Assembly (NCBI RefSeq): GCF_026619415.1
Contig: NZ_JAOVZR010000001.1
Location: 124,001-188,000 of the forward strand
DNA: 64,000 bases
Direction: 5' to 3'
Source: Hoeflea algicola
GTDB lineage: Bacteria; Pseudomonadota; Alphaproteobacteria; Rhizobiales; Rhizobiaceae
In this document: positions 63,161 through 64,000 of the stretch, in pieces
Layout of the letters: each line of letters opens with the position of its first letter
Numbering within the stretch: position 1 is the first letter of the stretch
The notes under the pieces: model-generated
Seen by the model: the letters and a program-made list of their open reading frames with translations, nothing else
The model's database searches: none
What the model was told of the DNA's origin: nothing
Position numbers and translations under genes: made by a program

Positions 63161-63803
63161 GCCACAACCTTTGTCTAGGGTTTGCCCCAATGGATCATAC
63201 AGCATCGGCGCGACTGGTGAACCCACCCTATCTTCCCGGCCCGAACTTGCCGCGCTGGCCATGGAAGCGATAGCCTCATGGTCAAATGTGGAGGCCGAAC
63301 TCCTCAGCGCCTACATTCAGCTAATGGGGGGTAAGGACGATAGAGCCGCCGTGGCCTACCTGTCTCTTGAAACCCAAAGCGCCAAATCAAATAGCATCGC
63401 AGCTGTTGCAAAGACCTTCTTGGAGGAAACCGAAGTCAAGGTCCTGAATGCAATTTTACGTCTAGCAAAAACAAATCAGAAGCACCGTGATAAACTTGCT
63501 CACTGGGTTTGGGGCATCTGTTTCGAATTGCCAGATGACATACTTTTGGCGAACCCAAAAAACATGCACTCCGGGTACCCAGACCGCCGTGACGTTTTCG
63601 TTTACACCGCAAAAGACTTCAAAAAAATCATTGAGGGTAACAAGCGTCTCGCGGCCATGGCGGGATGTTTTATCAGCGTGGTGTCTCGCCCGCCTGATAT
63701 GCCAGAATCGTTTCAACCACTTGAGCTGCTATGTATGGCACCTGAGATTCGAGAAATCCTAAATCTTCCGGCTTCGCCAGACCAATCTCAGCCTTCAAAA
63801 TAG
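63159..63803 (+). CDS. IS-cargo protein of unknown function
   Basis: 214 residues from ATG 63159; ATG 63144 is an alternative. A helical protein: ALAMEAIASWSNVEAELLSA, SLETQSAKSNSIAAVAKTFL, LRLAKTNQKHRDKLAHWVWG. The RDKLAHWVWG segment resembles a KxxRDxxxH-type HEPN-like motif (RDKLAH), so an RNase-like toxin domain is conceivable but untested. Divergent from the small minus-strand pair, whose product could be the partner. Confidence 0.6.
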   Translation: MPQPLSRVCPNGSYSIGATGEPTLSSRPELAALAMEAIASWSNVEAELLSAYIQLMGGKDDRAAVAYLSLETQSAKSNSIAAVAKTFLEETEVKVLNAILRLAKTNQKHRDKLAHWVWGICFELPDDILLANPKNMHSGYPDRRDVFVYTAKDFKKIIEGNKRLAAMAGCFISVVSRPPDMPESFQPLELLCMAPEIREILNLPASPDQSQPSK

Positions 63804-63873
63804 CCGCCACGGCCATCTTCATTCCCTCAATTTTCTCAGCGCTTGTACCGGCCTGTCGCGAATCATCCTGCAT
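63673..63873 (-). CDS. possible small IS-cargo protein, overlapping convergent
   Basis: 66 residues: EKIEGMKMAVAAILKAEIGL, PEDLGFLESQVPYIAAQVVE, an amphipathic helix pattern. It overlaps the 3' end of the 214-aa gene on the opposite strand by 131 bp, and starts just inside the right inverted repeat. Either real antisense-overlapping coding or chance. Confidence 0.4.
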   Translation of the reverse strand: MQDDSRQAGTSAEKIEGMKMAVAAILKAEIGLAKPEDLGFLESQVPYIAAQVVETILAYQAGETPR

Positions 63874-63883
63874 TTTGCACCTT

Positions 63884-63903
63884 GGTACGTAAAGTATATA
63901 ATT
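63884..63903 (-). repeat. right terminal inverted repeat
   Basis: GGTACGTAAAGTATATAATT, complementary to 61327-61346 with one mismatch. Followed at 63906-63917 by GAAAATAATCCT, the copy of the left flanking repeat. Confidence 0.8.
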
Positions 63904-63905
63904 GT

Positions 63906-63917
63906 GAAAATAATCCT
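63906..63917 (+). repeat. right flanking direct repeat of the insertion
   Basis: GAAAATAATCCT, identical to 61315-61326. It marks the right target-site border. Confidence 0.6.
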
Positions 63918-63945
63918 TGACGGTGTGACGGTGCTCTGATAGGTT
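63917..63945 (+). promoter_or_regulatory. possible promoter near the right edge
   Basis: TTGACG (63917-63922), 17-bp spacer, TAGGTT (63940-63945), reading to the right beyond the window. It may belong to a gene whose upstream region was hit by the IS. The last 60 bp contain no recognisable gene start. Confidence 0.35.
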
Positions 63946-64000
63946 GATGTCATCGTCACGGATTTGCGCCGGGAACGGCGGTTGGGTCCGCCGGGTTTGG

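Larger units (their letters stand above)
61327..63903 (+). mobile_element. IS1595-family element with passenger genes (about 2.6 kb)
   Basis: Bounded by a near-perfect 20-bp inverted repeat and flanked by a 12-bp direct repeat. It encodes an IS1595/ISXO2-like transposase at the left and, unusually, about 1.4 kb of additional genes: a frameshifted DUF3892 gene, two overlapping minus-strand small genes, a 214-aa plus-strand gene and another small minus-strand gene. GC is visibly lower than the chromosome. Passenger genes are known in some IS1595 groups, which fits. The right side runs to 63903, close to the window end. Confidence 0.75.

Overview
The window looks like chromosomal DNA of a marine or soil alphaproteobacterium of the order Hyphomicrobiales (Rhizobiales), most like the Rhizobiaceae/Phyllobacteriaceae, Hoeflea-type group. 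The evidence is high GC, a MucR/Ros regulator, a DUF6456 gene beside a DnaA-domain-IV protein, DUF5330, DUF1491, DUF2336 and sunset-domain proteins, a DUF1254/DUF1214 pair, and a seven-gene Mrp antiporter operon. The genus is inference. No rRNA, tRNA or CRISPR array was seen.

Layout. 1-0.9 kb: the 5' part of a HerA-like ATPase that runs off the left edge. 1.0-3.6 kb: ilvI-ilvH behind a leader peptide with tandem Ile-Ile-Val-Val codons and a Rho-independent attenuator. 3.7-6.0 kb: a LysE exporter and a cobalt-type nitrile hydratase operon whose accessory gene is frameshifted. 6.1-7.2 kb: an NsrR-type regulator divergent from a truncated hemoglobin and a small membrane protein, a nitric-oxide response module. 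7.2-20.2 kb: housekeeping and accessory genes (RecD-like helicase, NhaP antiporter, LysR regulators with a DUF2218/ferric-reductase-like/NmrA set, an EAL protein, hemerythrin-like protein, 3-methyladenine glycosylase, TDT transporter). 20.4-24.8 kb: a globin-coupled chemoreceptor, alkane monooxygenase and diguanylate cyclase. 25-30 kb: pdxJ, an HxlR/NmrA divergent pair, a lipoprotein, an Amj-type flippase and a type II toxin-antitoxin pair. 30-37.2 kb: a TetR regulator and ilvC (the next step after IlvIH), an acyltransferase, an SDR, a LysR regulator and an aminotransferase.

37.5-43.5 kb holds mrpABCDEFG with overlapping or closely spaced genes. 43.8-52.7 kb is a regulatory and cell-envelope block: mucR, a DnaA-domain-IV protein, DUF6456, sufE, a 46-bp tandem repeat that forms duplicated terminators, DUF5330, a PAS histidine kinase, a peptidoglycan-binding protein, DUF1491, a sunset-domain protein and DUF2336. 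53-60.5 kb: a sulfide:quinone oxidoreductase, a truncated binding-protein-like gene, DUF1254/DUF1214, a class A PBP, a YcgN protein, a DUF1328 protein behind an EcfG-like promoter, and a GFA protein.

60.6-64 kb is accessory DNA: a ParDE-type pair, then a probable IS1595-family element of about 2.6 kb. Its near-perfect 20-bp terminal inverted repeats (61327-61346 and 63884-63903) enclose not only the transposase but also a frameshifted DUF3892 gene and four small genes of unknown function. Matching short direct repeats lie at both outer ends. This cargo-bearing element is the most unusual structure in the window.
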